From NCBI GenBank assembly GCA_947629025.1, contig CANRCC010000002.1, positions 1 through 64,000 of the forward strand: DNA of 64,000 bases, written 5' to 3'. The DNA is from an uncultured Bacilli bacterium (lineage in GTDB: Bacteria > Bacillota_I > Bacilli_A > RF39 > UBA660). The stretch's first letter is position 1; each line of letters begins with the position of its first letter. The position numbers were made by a program, and so were the translations under genes. Positions 22,430 through 31,995 of the stretch are shown in pieces. Under the pieces are notes generated by a model. It was given only the letters and a program-made list of their open reading frames with translations. It ran no database searches and was not told where the DNA came from.

Positions 22430-23866
22430 TTAGTCATATAAAACAGCATTAATCTTATCTTTTGCATTTTCTATAGTTTCTTCATTTGGATATGTAACAT
22501 AAAGTTTAATATTACCCATACTATATGTATAATCATTTCCAGCAGTTCCACCAACTGATGTAGATTCAATATTCCAATTACTAACACTTGATAATTGTGA
22601 TTTAACTAATGAAGTTATTTCATCATAAGTCATATTTGTTTCAAATGAACCATCAATAGCATTCAATATATCATTATATTTGGTTAACACAGATGGATTG
22701 CTTAATTTATTTATCATAGCAGTTATAACTTTTTGTTGGTTTTCTCCTCTTGAATAATCTCCAGCTGCTAATGACTTTCTTTCTCTTGCAAATGCAAGTG
22801 CACAGTTACCATTTAGATGCTGAGTTTCCCTTTTTATATAACATTTTTCTTTATTTATAGTCATACTGAATGATGCATCTGATGTAATATCTATTCCACC
22901 CATTACATCAACACTATTAACTAGTGTTGGAAAACTAACTTTTGCATAATAATTAATATTTGTATCAAATAAATCTTCTAAAGTTCCTACACTCATATTA
23001 ACACCATATATACCAGCATGAGTAAGTTTATCTTTAGTACCTGTTGTACCATGTAATTGAACATAATAATCTCTTGGAATATTTACAAGTTGTATCTTAT
23101 GATTTTTTGGATTAACAGCAGCAAGTATATTAACGTCACTTCTATCATTGTCAGATAACTCATCTCTTGTATCTGAACCACTTATATAAAATACAAATGG
23201 ATCTTTAGTTACGTCAACTTTTTTACTCTTATTTCTATTAGTTATATATACTGTATATGTATAAATAACCTTTGTATTTTCAATAAATTCTTTTTGATTA
23301 TCTTCTATCAACTTAATAACAGAACTATCTAACATAATCGCATCAAGAGATTTACTATTTAAATCAACAATAAGATTAGTTATATCCTCATCTTTTTCAT
23401 TATAAGTTAAATTAGTTATTTTATTAAATCTTTCTTTTGCTTTTTGTAAATTCGGATTAGTTACTAAAAATCCAATATTTTTATTATTTAAATCATTTAT
23501 TTTAGTATAAGCACTATCTTTTAATACAAGAACTGAATAAGTCTGTTTTTCTTTTGAATCACCAGTCATATTTTCAACAAATTTAATAGTAGTATAAAGA
23601 TAATTGATAGCAAAGAAATATACAACTATTAATACTATTGATAACATATAAAAGAATATTTTTGAAAATTTCCTAGTTTTCTTTCTAAACAATTTAAATA
23701 ATATGAATGCATATATTAATATTAATATTGCACCCACAATAGTTAATAAATTTGTATCTAAAACATTTAGTTTATTTATAAAATAAAATAATAATAAAGA
23801 TGATAATACTAAAAGTATACTTATTATTATTTTAAAAGCCTTATTTTCTTTTTTTTTCTTTCTCAC
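22430..23866 (-). CDS. LytR-CpsA-Psr (LCP) family ligase with additional N-terminal extracytoplasmic region
   Basis: FYISGSDTRDELSDNDRSDVNILAAVNPKNHKIQLVNIPRDYYV, LTHAGIYG, CALAFARERKSLAAGDYSRGENQQKVI. Confidence 0.93.
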   Translation of the reverse strand: MRKKKKENKAFKIIISILLVLSSLLLFYFINKLNVLDTNLLTIVGAILILIYAFILFKLFRKKTRKFSKIFFYMLSIVLIVVYFFAINYLYTTIKFVENMTGDSKEKQTYSVLVLKDSAYTKINDLNNKNIGFLVTNPNLQKAKERFNKITNLTYNEKDEDITNLIVDLNSKSLDAIMLDSSVIKLIEDNQKEFIENTKVIYTYTVYITNRNKSKKVDVTKDPFVFYISGSDTRDELSDNDRSDVNILAAVNPKNHKIQLVNIPRDYYVQLHGTTGTKDKLTHAGIYGVNMSVGTLEDLFDTNINYYAKVSFPTLVNSVDVMGGIDITSDASFSMTINKEKCYIKRETQHLNGNCALAFARERKSLAAGDYSRGENQQKVITAMINKLSNPSVLTKYNDILNAIDGSFETNMTYDEITSLVKSQLSSVSNWNIESTSVGGTAGNDYTYSMGNIKLYVTYPNEETIENAKDKINAVLYD

Positions 23867-23988
23867 ATTTATCCCTCTTTCACTACTATACCATTATATA
23901 TTTTTTTTTAAACTTTTGCAATAGTAGTTAACAATTTATGTATATATTAAATAACTGATATATTATATAAGTAATTAAGAATTTTCAT

Positions 23989-25002
23989 CTAAATTGTGTA
24001 ATTTATTTTTTCTATTTTATCATCTATTATTCTTTTCATAAACATTCTTCTTATCTGTTCTATAACTACACAAATAATATATATACAAATACAAGTAATA
24101 ATCAAATGTAAAACTAAATATTTATTATTCCAATAATAATTTGTATGAAAGATATTTTGATATATTGTTTTGGTAATTAAAGGATTCTCATGAATAATAT
24201 ATGTACTAAATGTAAATGACGCCAAATTATTTATATATTTATTATTTTTAATATTAATTGATTTAAAAGTTTTAAACAATGCAATAGAACTTATAAGATT
24301 AAAAATGGAATTATAAGCAATAGCTCGTGTTGAAAACAAATAAAATATAGTAGTTATAATTGTGCATAAAAAATATGTTAATATACTTTGTTTTATGGAT
24401 TTTTTATTATCACAATAAATTTTAATATATGAACCTATTAAGTACAATGTTACAAAATTAATTATTCCATAACCACTATCCTTAATTGTTGTTTTTGACC
24501 AAAAAGTTGGCCATATATAAAAGAAAATAATAAGAATTAATAATAATATTTTATATTGTTTTTTATTTATATTATTAATTATTTTATTTATAAATGGTAT
24601 AAGTAAATATAAAATAATATATATAATTACAAACCACCTATCTATAATTGAAAATATAATTGATTTCAATAAATGTATATTTATATTATTAAAATTAAAT
24701 ATAATATAAAATAGACTTATAATTATTCCATAAAACATCATTAAATATGCTAAATGTATTACCTTAGCTATTCTTATTTTTTCCTTGTTATTCATAAAAT
24801 AACCTGTAATTAATACAAATACATTGCATGATATTATACATGCACTTTCAATAAAGCGAATAAAATAGTAATTTGCATTATCTTTTGAAACAAAAGATAA
24901 TGCTCCACCCATACCGCCATTATTGTAATGCAACACAATTATCATAAATATAGCTAAAATTCTTAATAATTCAAAATTAGAATTTCTTTCTTTAATTTCC
25001 AT
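23989..25002 (-). CDS. acyltransferase 3 family membrane protein
   Basis: RNSNFELLRILAIFMIIVLHYNN, multi-TM. Confidence 0.88.
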   Translation of the reverse strand: MEIKERNSNFELLRILAIFMIIVLHYNNGGMGGALSFVSKDNANYYFIRFIESACIISCNVFVLITGYFMNNKEKIRIAKVIHLAYLMMFYGIIISLFYIIFNFNNINIHLLKSIIFSIIDRWFVIIYIILYLLIPFINKIINNINKKQYKILLLILIIFFYIWPTFWSKTTIKDSGYGIINFVTLYLIGSYIKIYCDNKKSIKQSILTYFLCTIITTIFYLFSTRAIAYNSIFNLISSIALFKTFKSINIKNNKYINNLASFTFSTYIIHENPLITKTIYQNIFHTNYYWNNKYLVLHLIITCICIYIICVVIEQIRRMFMKRIIDDKIEKINYTI

Positions 25003-25109
25003 TGTTTTTTCTCCCTCAAACTATAATATTTAAATGACTTATTTTAAATACAATAATAAACCGTAATATCAAATTTATAAAGTATAATTACTTAATAATT
25101 ATTAATTTA

Positions 25110-26150
25110 TTAATTATTCATATTATTTTCCAATAATGAATCAAAATTTTTCCCGGATAATTTTTTAAAATTTACTTTAAGTTGATTATATTCTTCTTCC
25201 CATGATAAATAGTTTTTATCTTTTCTATGATCTGGTAATTCATAATTTTTACTTAAATAATCAGAAAAATACAGAGTAAACTTGGTTGCACCATATACAT
25301 TTAAGTGAGCAAAATCTAAAAAATCTTTAGAATAATCAACATCAAAATCGTTAACCAAATTAAAATTCAATACATTATATTTATTATCTTCAATAATTGA
25401 AATTGCATCATTTATTTTTTTATTTTCTTCTAATTTATATAATCTTTTTGGTACTATGAACAATACATTTAAATTTTCTTTTTTTATATAATTAAGTAAT
25501 TTCTGAAGTACTATTTTATTTTCTTCAGGTAATTCTATTATATCATTTGAATAGTCACTCTTTATTTGTTTTTGTCTAACAAGATTATCATATGACATTT
25601 TGTAACCCTTGTAATAACTTTTATCTAATCCTAAATTAAACGAAATTACCCATGGTTGTTTCCAAATATCATGATATAAAAATTGACTAAAATAATAATT
25701 TATATAATCTTCTTTTTTTATGTTTGAATAGTTTAAATGAGCATTTATTGCATCAAGCTTATTTTTTGAAAATTTCATAGTATCTGTAACTTTTCTTATT
25801 GCTCCTTCTTCTATTTTTGAATATGAATCTGCAACCCTAGATATATCTATGATATATAAATTAGGTGTTTGTCTTTTTTCTGATTCTTTTATTAAATATT
25901 GAACAGCAATAAAAGGTTGTGCACTAGAAGATAGACATCCAGTTGTAAAACCATATTTATTATAAGCGAGTACAGTATTAAAATGTGAATGAACATTGCT
26001 ACCACCTATATAAATAACATCTAAAGAATCTTTTGGTTCATCGTAAAAATATGATATAGGATTTTTTTCTATCCATAATATTTTAAAAACAAAACAATAT
26101 AAAATTATAAAAATAATTATAAAAATAATAAATTTGAAAAAATTTTTCAA
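25110..26150 (-). CDS. SGNH/DltD-like membrane-anchored protein
   Basis: N-terminal anchor, DVIYIGGSNVHSHFNTVLAY block I, and DFAHLNVYGATKFTLYFSDYL (D-x-x-H-L-N block V). Confidence 0.75.
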   Translation of the reverse strand: MKNFFKFIIFIIIFIILYCFVFKILWIEKNPISYFYDEPKDSLDVIYIGGSNVHSHFNTVLAYNKYGFTTGCLSSSAQPFIAVQYLIKESEKRQTPNLYIIDISRVADSYSKIEEGAIRKVTDTMKFSKNKLDAINAHLNYSNIKKEDYINYYFSQFLYHDIWKQPWVISFNLGLDKSYYKGYKMSYDNLVRQKQIKSDYSNDIIELPEENKIVLQKLLNYIKKENLNVLFIVPKRLYKLEENKKINDAISIIEDNKYNVLNFNLVNDFDVDYSKDFLDFAHLNVYGATKFTLYFSDYLSKNYELPDHRKDKNYLSWEEEYNQLKVNFKKLSGKNFDSLLENNMNN

Positions 26151-26162
26151 GATATCACCTTC

Positions 26163-27710
26163 TTAAAATTGTCTATATATAAATGTAGCTGGATCATAAC
26201 CTGGACCATAACAACCAAAAATTATTATTAAAAATAATATAGCATAAATAATAAACCAACGAACAACAATATTTTGTTTTAAAATTTTTTCCCTAACATT
26301 TCCCTTTTTTTCTAATACTTCTATTATAAATACTAGAAATATAGCAATTATGAAAATTAGAAATTCTAACATTCCACCCTTACTGGCTAAGTCGAACAAT
26401 TTATTTCCAGTTGTTACATGATTTTTAAAAATACTCTTTATTATTTGAATAGCATTAGAAACAGAACTAGCTCTAAAGAAAATCATTGAAAATGAAAATA
26501 AAAGATAAGTTCTTATATTCTGATATAATCTATATATAAAAGAATTAGTATTGATTTTTAATTTATTATTAATTTTTAATGCTACTGGTTGCAATATATC
26601 TTCAAGGAAAATATAGATAAATTGCAGTAATCCAGTACCAATTATAAATGTATATGCACCTCCATGCCAAATACCTATCAAAATCCACATGATGAACATT
26701 GATAAATATAGAGGTATTTTCTTACCTATCTTCTTTCCAAATATTTTTTTACATCTTACATTCAAAGATTGCATAAAATTAGACTTTAATAGTGGATAAA
26801 ATATATAATCTTTAAGCCATGCTCCTAATGTTATATGCCAATTTCTCCAAAATTCTGTTATAGTTTTTGAAAGTAGTGGTGATGTAAAGTTTTCTGGTAA
26901 TTTTATTCCTATTATTTCTGATATTCCCATTATTATATCTATTGAACCAGAAAAATTGGAATACAACTGTAAAGTAAATAACAATACTGCTATTAATATG
27001 TATATTCCACTATATGATGATAAATTTCCATAAATTGTATCGACGATTACCGCAAATCGTTGCGAAATTACCATTATTTTAACAAATCCAAAGCATATTC
27101 TAAGTAATCCACTACAAAATGAATAGTAATTAAATTTATGACCTTCATATAGATCATTTTTAGTATCATTATATCTAATAAAAGGACCAGAATTTAAAAT
27201 TGGAAAATATGACATAAATAACATACATTTAAAAATATTTTTTTGTGCTTTGCATGTACCTCTTTTAATATCTACTAAATAACTAATCATTATTAAGGAA
27301 TAATAGCTAATTCCTATGAGTGAATTTCTATAAACTAAATTAAATGTATAATTAATATTAAATAAATTACAAAAATGATTTAATGTAGTTAAAAATAGAT
27401 TAGTATATTTTAAATATAATAAAAGACACAAAATTATCCCAATTCCAAGCAAAAAAAATAAATTACCCTTTTTTGTAGTCTTATATTTATCTATTAAAAG
27501 ACCAAAAATATATGATGACAAAAGAACTACTAAGGCCTGTATTATAGTATATAATGAAAAATTATCATAAAACAAGAAAAAAATACTTGATATTAGTAAA
27601 ACCATCCACTTAAATCTCTTAGGTGTAATAAAGTAAATTACTATAACAATTATGCTAAATAATGCAAAAATTATTGACGTTAAACCCATATTACTTCTCC
27701 TTAACTTCAT
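26163..27710 (-). CDS. MBOAT family O-acyltransferase (AlgI/DltB-like)
   Basis: PILNSGPFIRY, ITEFWRNWHITLGAWLKDYIFYPL, MWILIGIWHGGAYTFI. Confidence 0.93.
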   Translation of the reverse strand: MKLRRSNMGLTSIIFALFSIIVIVIYFITPKRFKWMVLLISSIFFLFYDNFSLYTIIQALVVLLSSYIFGLLIDKYKTTKKGNLFFLLGIGIILCLLLYLKYTNLFLTTLNHFCNLFNINYTFNLVYRNSLIGISYYSLIMISYLVDIKRGTCKAQKNIFKCMLFMSYFPILNSGPFIRYNDTKNDLYEGHKFNYYSFCSGLLRICFGFVKIMVISQRFAVIVDTIYGNLSSYSGIYILIAVLLFTLQLYSNFSGSIDIIMGISEIIGIKLPENFTSPLLSKTITEFWRNWHITLGAWLKDYIFYPLLKSNFMQSLNVRCKKIFGKKIGKKIPLYLSMFIMWILIGIWHGGAYTFIIGTGLLQFIYIFLEDILQPVALKINNKLKINTNSFIYRLYQNIRTYLLFSFSMIFFRASSVSNAIQIIKSIFKNHVTTGNKLFDLASKGGMLEFLIFIIAIFLVFIIEVLEKKGNVREKILKQNIVVRWFIIYAILFLIIIFGCYGPGYDPATFIYRQF

Positions 27711-27792
27711 ATATGACTAATAAACAAATTCAGTATTTAGTAAAATACTGAATAAAATTATAATATATAAAAATAAATTGGTCAAATATTTT

Positions 27793-28527
27793 TTAAATCA
27801 AATTTCCATTTGTAATAGCAATATTTTGTCCTGTAATACTATTTGATTTGTCAGATAATAAAAATTCAAACATTGGTATTACATCTTCTATTTTTAAATT
27901 TTCTCCGGTTGTACTATTCATTGCATTTTGTTTTACAATTAATTCTGGAATATTTTCTAAAAATTTTGTTTCTATCATTGTTGGTGAAATTCCATTTATC
28001 CTAATTCCCTTATCAGAATATTCTGCAGATATTGCTTTAACAAAACCCAATAAAGCATATTTTGAAGTTACATAACTAGCTAAATATTTTGGAGGAATAT
28101 TTGTTGTGCATGATGTTAGCATCACAATAATTTTTCCAAATTTATTTTTAGACATTATTGGTATAATTCCATTTAATATTATTACAAGTGAACGAAGTGC
28201 TATATTTATGTCTGTTTGAAATTTTTCCCAAGTAATTTTATTGAATTTAATGTTTTCAAATTTTCCAGCTGGAAGATGTACAATATGTGTAGGAATCTTA
28301 TTCATATTTTTGATTTCTTCTACAAATTTATAAGTATCTTCTTCATCTAAAAAGTTCCCTTTTAATAAAATTAGTTTATCTCCTATTTCATTTTTTAATT
28401 CTTGTAATTTACTATCGTCACCGATATGATGAGCAATAATATAATCATAATCTTTATAGATTTTTTTTATTAAATTTGTTCCTATATCACTTGATGCACC
28501 TGTCACTAATAATATTTTCTCATTCAT
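27793..28527 (-). CDS. short-chain dehydrogenase/reductase (FabG-like)
   Basis: LVTGASSDIGTNL, catalytic YVTSKYALLGF, INGISPTMIET. Confidence 0.92.
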   Translation of the reverse strand: MNEKILLVTGASSDIGTNLIKKIYKDYDYIIAHHIGDDSKLQELKNEIGDKLILLKGNFLDEEDTYKFVEEIKNMNKIPTHIVHLPAGKFENIKFNKITWEKFQTDINIALRSLVIILNGIIPIMSKNKFGKIIVMLTSCTTNIPPKYLASYVTSKYALLGFVKAISAEYSDKGIRINGISPTMIETKFLENIPELIVKQNAMNSTTGENLKIEDVIPMFEFLLSDKSNSITGQNIAITNGNLI

Positions 28528-28951
28528 CTAGAACACCTACTTTCATTGTTCCTCTTACTACTTTTTTATTTTCTTTGTTTAATATATCAAATTTTATTGT
28601 AAATTGTTTAAATAAATCATTTTTTTCTACAACTTCACCTCTAATAGTTAAAGGACTATCAGAGATAAAGACAGGTTTTTTATATAATATATCTACCTCA
28701 TGAATCAAACTATACTTTCCAGGAAGATATACACCTGCTAATGTAGATAAAAAGGATGACGTTAACATTCCATACACTACCTTTTCTTTAAAACCTTTAG
28801 ATTTAGCATAAGCTAAATCAATATGTAATGGATTTATATCACCTGTAATTTTACAAAAATCATCTACCATATTTTCAGTTAAATTAACATTAAATTGTTC
28901 AATCATCCCAATTTTAATATCTTCATATTTGTAATTATTCATATTGACCAA
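28520..28951 (-). CDS. MaoC-like (R)-specific enoyl hydratase/dehydratase
   Basis: FCKITGDINPLHIDLAYAKSKGFKEKVVYGMLTSSFLS hydratase motif. Confidence 0.9.
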   Translation of the reverse strand: MVNMNNYKYEDIKIGMIEQFNVNLTENMVDDFCKITGDINPLHIDLAYAKSKGFKEKVVYGMLTSSFLSTLAGVYLPGKYSLIHEVDILYKKPVFISDSPLTIRGEVVEKNDLFKQFTIKFDILNKENKKVVRGTMKVGVLDE

Positions 28952-28980
28952 TCACCTACATATAATAATATTTAACAAAG

Positions 28981-29220
28981 TTAAATTCTTGATTTAATTA
29001 TATCAACCATTTCACCAACATTTTTCATTGTAGTAACCTCATTCATATTAAATTTCATACCAAACTCTTGTTCAACAGCTACCACTAAATTGATATGTTC
29101 TAGACTATCCCAATCTTCTATATCATCTGATGTTGTGTTTTCATTAACAGTTATACTCTCATCATCAAACACATCTCTAAATACATTATTTAATCTTTCA
29201 TATATTTCTTTATTTTCCAT
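28981..29220 (-). CDS. acyl carrier protein
   Basis: DDIEDWDSLEHINLVVAVEQEFGMKF (DSLEHI phosphopantetheine site). Confidence 0.93.
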   Translation of the reverse strand: MENKEIYERLNNVFRDVFDDESITVNENTTSDDIEDWDSLEHINLVVAVEQEFGMKFNMNEVTTMKNVGEMVDIIKSRI

Positions 29221-31001
29221 TATTCACTCACCTCTATAACATTATTTTTATTTATATATTCTTTTGATATATCTAATTTATATATTTTATTTCCTTTTTC
29301 ATCACAAGAAATTTCTTCAAATCCCTGTAAATCATAGAAATCACTAACCATTTTATTTTTCATTGTTGGATAATAATATCCATATATTTCTTTTATATTC
29401 TTTTCTTTAGCTTTTTTGACTAACATATCCATCATTGCAAATTCCATATTTCTTTTTAAGACTCTGCAACTCATAATCCATAAATCTATGTGCAATTCAT
29501 TTTTGTTTTTTATATTTCCTATTACTACAGTGATGACACCATTATCACCAAAAATATCTTCTAATTTACCATATAATTTTATATAATTATCATCTTTACT
29601 TACTTTTTCTATATCCGCTAATGAATATCTTTTTGTTGTAAGATTAAATTGATTACTTTTATTAGTTAACTGAGAAATTCTCTCTAAATAAATTGGTTTA
29701 AAGTTAGTTATTTCAGCTTTCATATTTAGTGACTTTAGATAATCATCATAATCATCAAATGTTGCCATCATTTGACTTCTCTTAGCATTATCTTTATACA
29801 TTTCACTTTTCTTTAAATCTTCTTTTGATAAATTAGTAACTTCAAAATATCCATTTCTATCAATTATTCTTATATAATTTTCTGGAACATCTATTTCTGG
29901 AACTGCAATTCCATCAATATAACTTTCAACGATTTTACGTTCAGCAGGATTATCATCTATAAAAACGAAACTATCTGCTCCCAAATTTAATTCTTCTGAT
30001 ATATCTTTCATATTCATATTTTTTGGATTCCAATTAGCTTTAATTATAATAAAATCGTCAGGTTTTAAAGCCCCACCCGGATGATTTAAACCAGCAATTG
30101 CATTTTCATAATCATTTTTAGAATTAACATTTAATATAATTCCTAGACTTTTTTGCTCCTTTAAATAATTTTGAAATTCATAATAAACTTGTCCACTAGG
30201 TACTTCTGGTCCTATTGATAAATTTTCTACACCATCATCACCAACTATTCCACCCCATAATGTGTTATCTAAATCTAAAACAATTGCTTTTTTATTTTTA
30301 CCATAAATAGACTTAATTATCTTCGCTATATTAAATGATAAATATGGTATAGCTGGAACTTCCATAGCATATTTATACATATGCCAGTAAAATCCACTTT
30401 CCCATTTATCTAATCCATAACAAGCAGAAACATAATTAATATCATTTATAAAGAAATTATTTGTCTTATTTTGATAATCATAAAACATCTGGTTAAGTCT
30501 TGTTATATAATTTATTTTTCCATGAATATCAGAAGCATCACGATTTCCAAATAATCTATACGCTGGATACTCAAAATTGTTTTGAATTATTGTTGCATTA
30601 TATTTTTTAAATAAACTTTCCCATATTTTTTCAAATTTCAAATATTCATTATCTAATAATTTTGATATATCTTCATCACTATCATAAATAGTAGGATAAT
30701 TTATTATATTTCTATTAGTCGTATGAATATATATAATATCTGGATTAAATTCATCTAATTCTTTGTTGTCAAATACAGCATCTTCATAAAATTTGTTATA
30801 TTCAGATTCATAGAATGTTGGCTTTATTCCGTAATTTAATAAAAATATTTCTAACATATTTTTAATTTCACTAGTTGTAGAACCACCTAATATTGCTATC
30901 TTTTTTTCTAACAAATTTTCTTTATTAAGTAATTCTCGTTTTATCTTCTTTTTATTTTTAATCAAATACTCAACATTAAAAGGATATTCTAACTCTTTCA
31001 T
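29220..31001 (-). CDS. FkbH-like HAD-IIIC phosphatase / acyl-ACP loading enzyme with GNAT-like C-terminus
   Basis: KAIVLDLDNTLWGGIVGDDGVENL, QLTNKSNQFNLTTKRY. Confidence 0.93.
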   Translation of the reverse strand: MKELEYPFNVEYLIKNKKKIKRELLNKENLLEKKIAILGGSTTSEIKNMLEIFLLNYGIKPTFYESEYNKFYEDAVFDNKELDEFNPDIIYIHTTNRNIINYPTIYDSDEDISKLLDNEYLKFEKIWESLFKKYNATIIQNNFEYPAYRLFGNRDASDIHGKINYITRLNQMFYDYQNKTNNFFINDINYVSACYGLDKWESGFYWHMYKYAMEVPAIPYLSFNIAKIIKSIYGKNKKAIVLDLDNTLWGGIVGDDGVENLSIGPEVPSGQVYYEFQNYLKEQKSLGIILNVNSKNDYENAIAGLNHPGGALKPDDFIIIKANWNPKNMNMKDISEELNLGADSFVFIDDNPAERKIVESYIDGIAVPEIDVPENYIRIIDRNGYFEVTNLSKEDLKKSEMYKDNAKRSQMMATFDDYDDYLKSLNMKAEITNFKPIYLERISQLTNKSNQFNLTTKRYSLADIEKVSKDDNYIKLYGKLEDIFGDNGVITVVIGNIKNKNELHIDLWIMSCRVLKRNMEFAMMDMLVKKAKEKNIKEIYGYYYPTMKNKMVSDFYDLQGFEEISCDEKGNKIYKLDISKEYINKNNVIEVSE

Positions 31002-31084
31002 ACTTTATCTCCTTCAATAAAATTATATCATTTATTTGTTTTTATTTCAATAAAATTATTGTATAATAAATCTAGGTGAAAAAA

Positions 31085-31408
31085 ATGAATATTGGAATAG
31101 ATATAGTTGAAAATAAAAGACTCAAAAATAAGAAAAAAGAATTTATTGATTACGTTTTAACAAAAAAGGAACAAGATGAATTTAATAAAAAAGGATATTT
31201 ATATCTTTGTGGTAGATTTGCAGTTAAAGAAGCAATTATGAAAGCACTACCAAACACAAAAGAATATAATTTTTTAGATTTTGAAATATTGACAAAGGAT
31301 GATGGTAGTCCATACGTTGTAAAAAACGATAATATTAAAATTTCAATATCACATGAAAAAAACTATACAGTAGCTACTGCACTATTATTATCAAAAAAAC
31401 AGAAGTAA
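31085..31408 (+). CDS. acpS: holo-[acyl-carrier-protein] synthase
   Basis: NIGIDIVENKRL, LCGRFAVKEAIMKAL, ISISHEKNYTVATAL; start set at the ATG after aggtg. Confidence 0.88.
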   Translation: MNIGIDIVENKRLKNKKKEFIDYVLTKKEQDEFNKKGYLYLCGRFAVKEAIMKALPNTKEYNFLDFEILTKDDGSPYVVKNDNIKISISHEKNYTVATALLLSKKQK

Positions 31409-31411
31409 AAT

Positions 31412-31965
31412 TTATACTTTATTATTAATATAAAATTTAGTAGCTTCTTCGTTATGTATAACCTTGGCTGGATTTCCTATTACTATAGAGTTATTTTCAA
31501 CATCAAAATTAACATACGAATTTGGGGCTATTAGTACATTATTCCCAATTTTTATGTTTCCAACAATAACTGCATTTGTACCTATCCAAACTTCATTTCC
31601 TATTTTTGGAGTACCAGCTTTTTTTCCTCTACTCTCCTGTCCTATCGTTACACCGGTTGCAATATTACAATTTTTTCCTATAGAAACATTTTCATTTATA
31701 ATTATTCTTCCAAAATGTCCTATGTAAAAACCTTCACCAATTTTTGTATTAATTCCAATTTGAAAATGATATTTATGTGAAAAAAATCGTAATTTAATTT
31801 TATATAAGATAATAAATATCTTTTTATTATTTTTAATATAGTATTGTAATTTTCTAAAATTTATAAAATATCTAACTTGGGGATAAAATATATTTTTAGA
31901 GATTACCCCCCCCTACAATATCTAAATAAATCTTTTTTTATTATTTTTTTTAATTCATTTTTCAT
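31412..31965 (-). pseudogene. hexapeptide-repeat O-acetyltransferase (CysE/CapG-like) with frame broken at a G8 tract; putative phase-variable gene, OFF in this sequence
   Basis: aaaggagt RBS then MKNELKKIIKKDLFRYCRGG* in frame 1. The other frame continues VISKNIFYPQVRYFINFRKLQYY...IGINTKIGEGFYIGHFGRIIINENVSIGKNCNIATGVTIGQESRGKKAGTPKIGNEVWIGTNAVIVGNIKIGNNVLIAPNSYVNFDV...GNPAKVIHN...KV*. One extra G (G9) or G6 restores one continuous ORF. Confidence 0.85.
31906..31913. repeat. C8/G8 mononucleotide tract inside the acetyltransferase coding region
   Basis: gattaCCCCCCCCtacaata read directly. Confidence 0.95.
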
Positions 31966-31995
31966 TTTTTACTCCTTTTTTTATAATTCAATAAT

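Noticed and set aside
31464-31727. ORF on + strand (87 aa)
   Set aside because: Antisense shadow of the hexapeptide-repeat acetyltransferase; the real gene is on the minus strand with a frameshift at the G8 tract.
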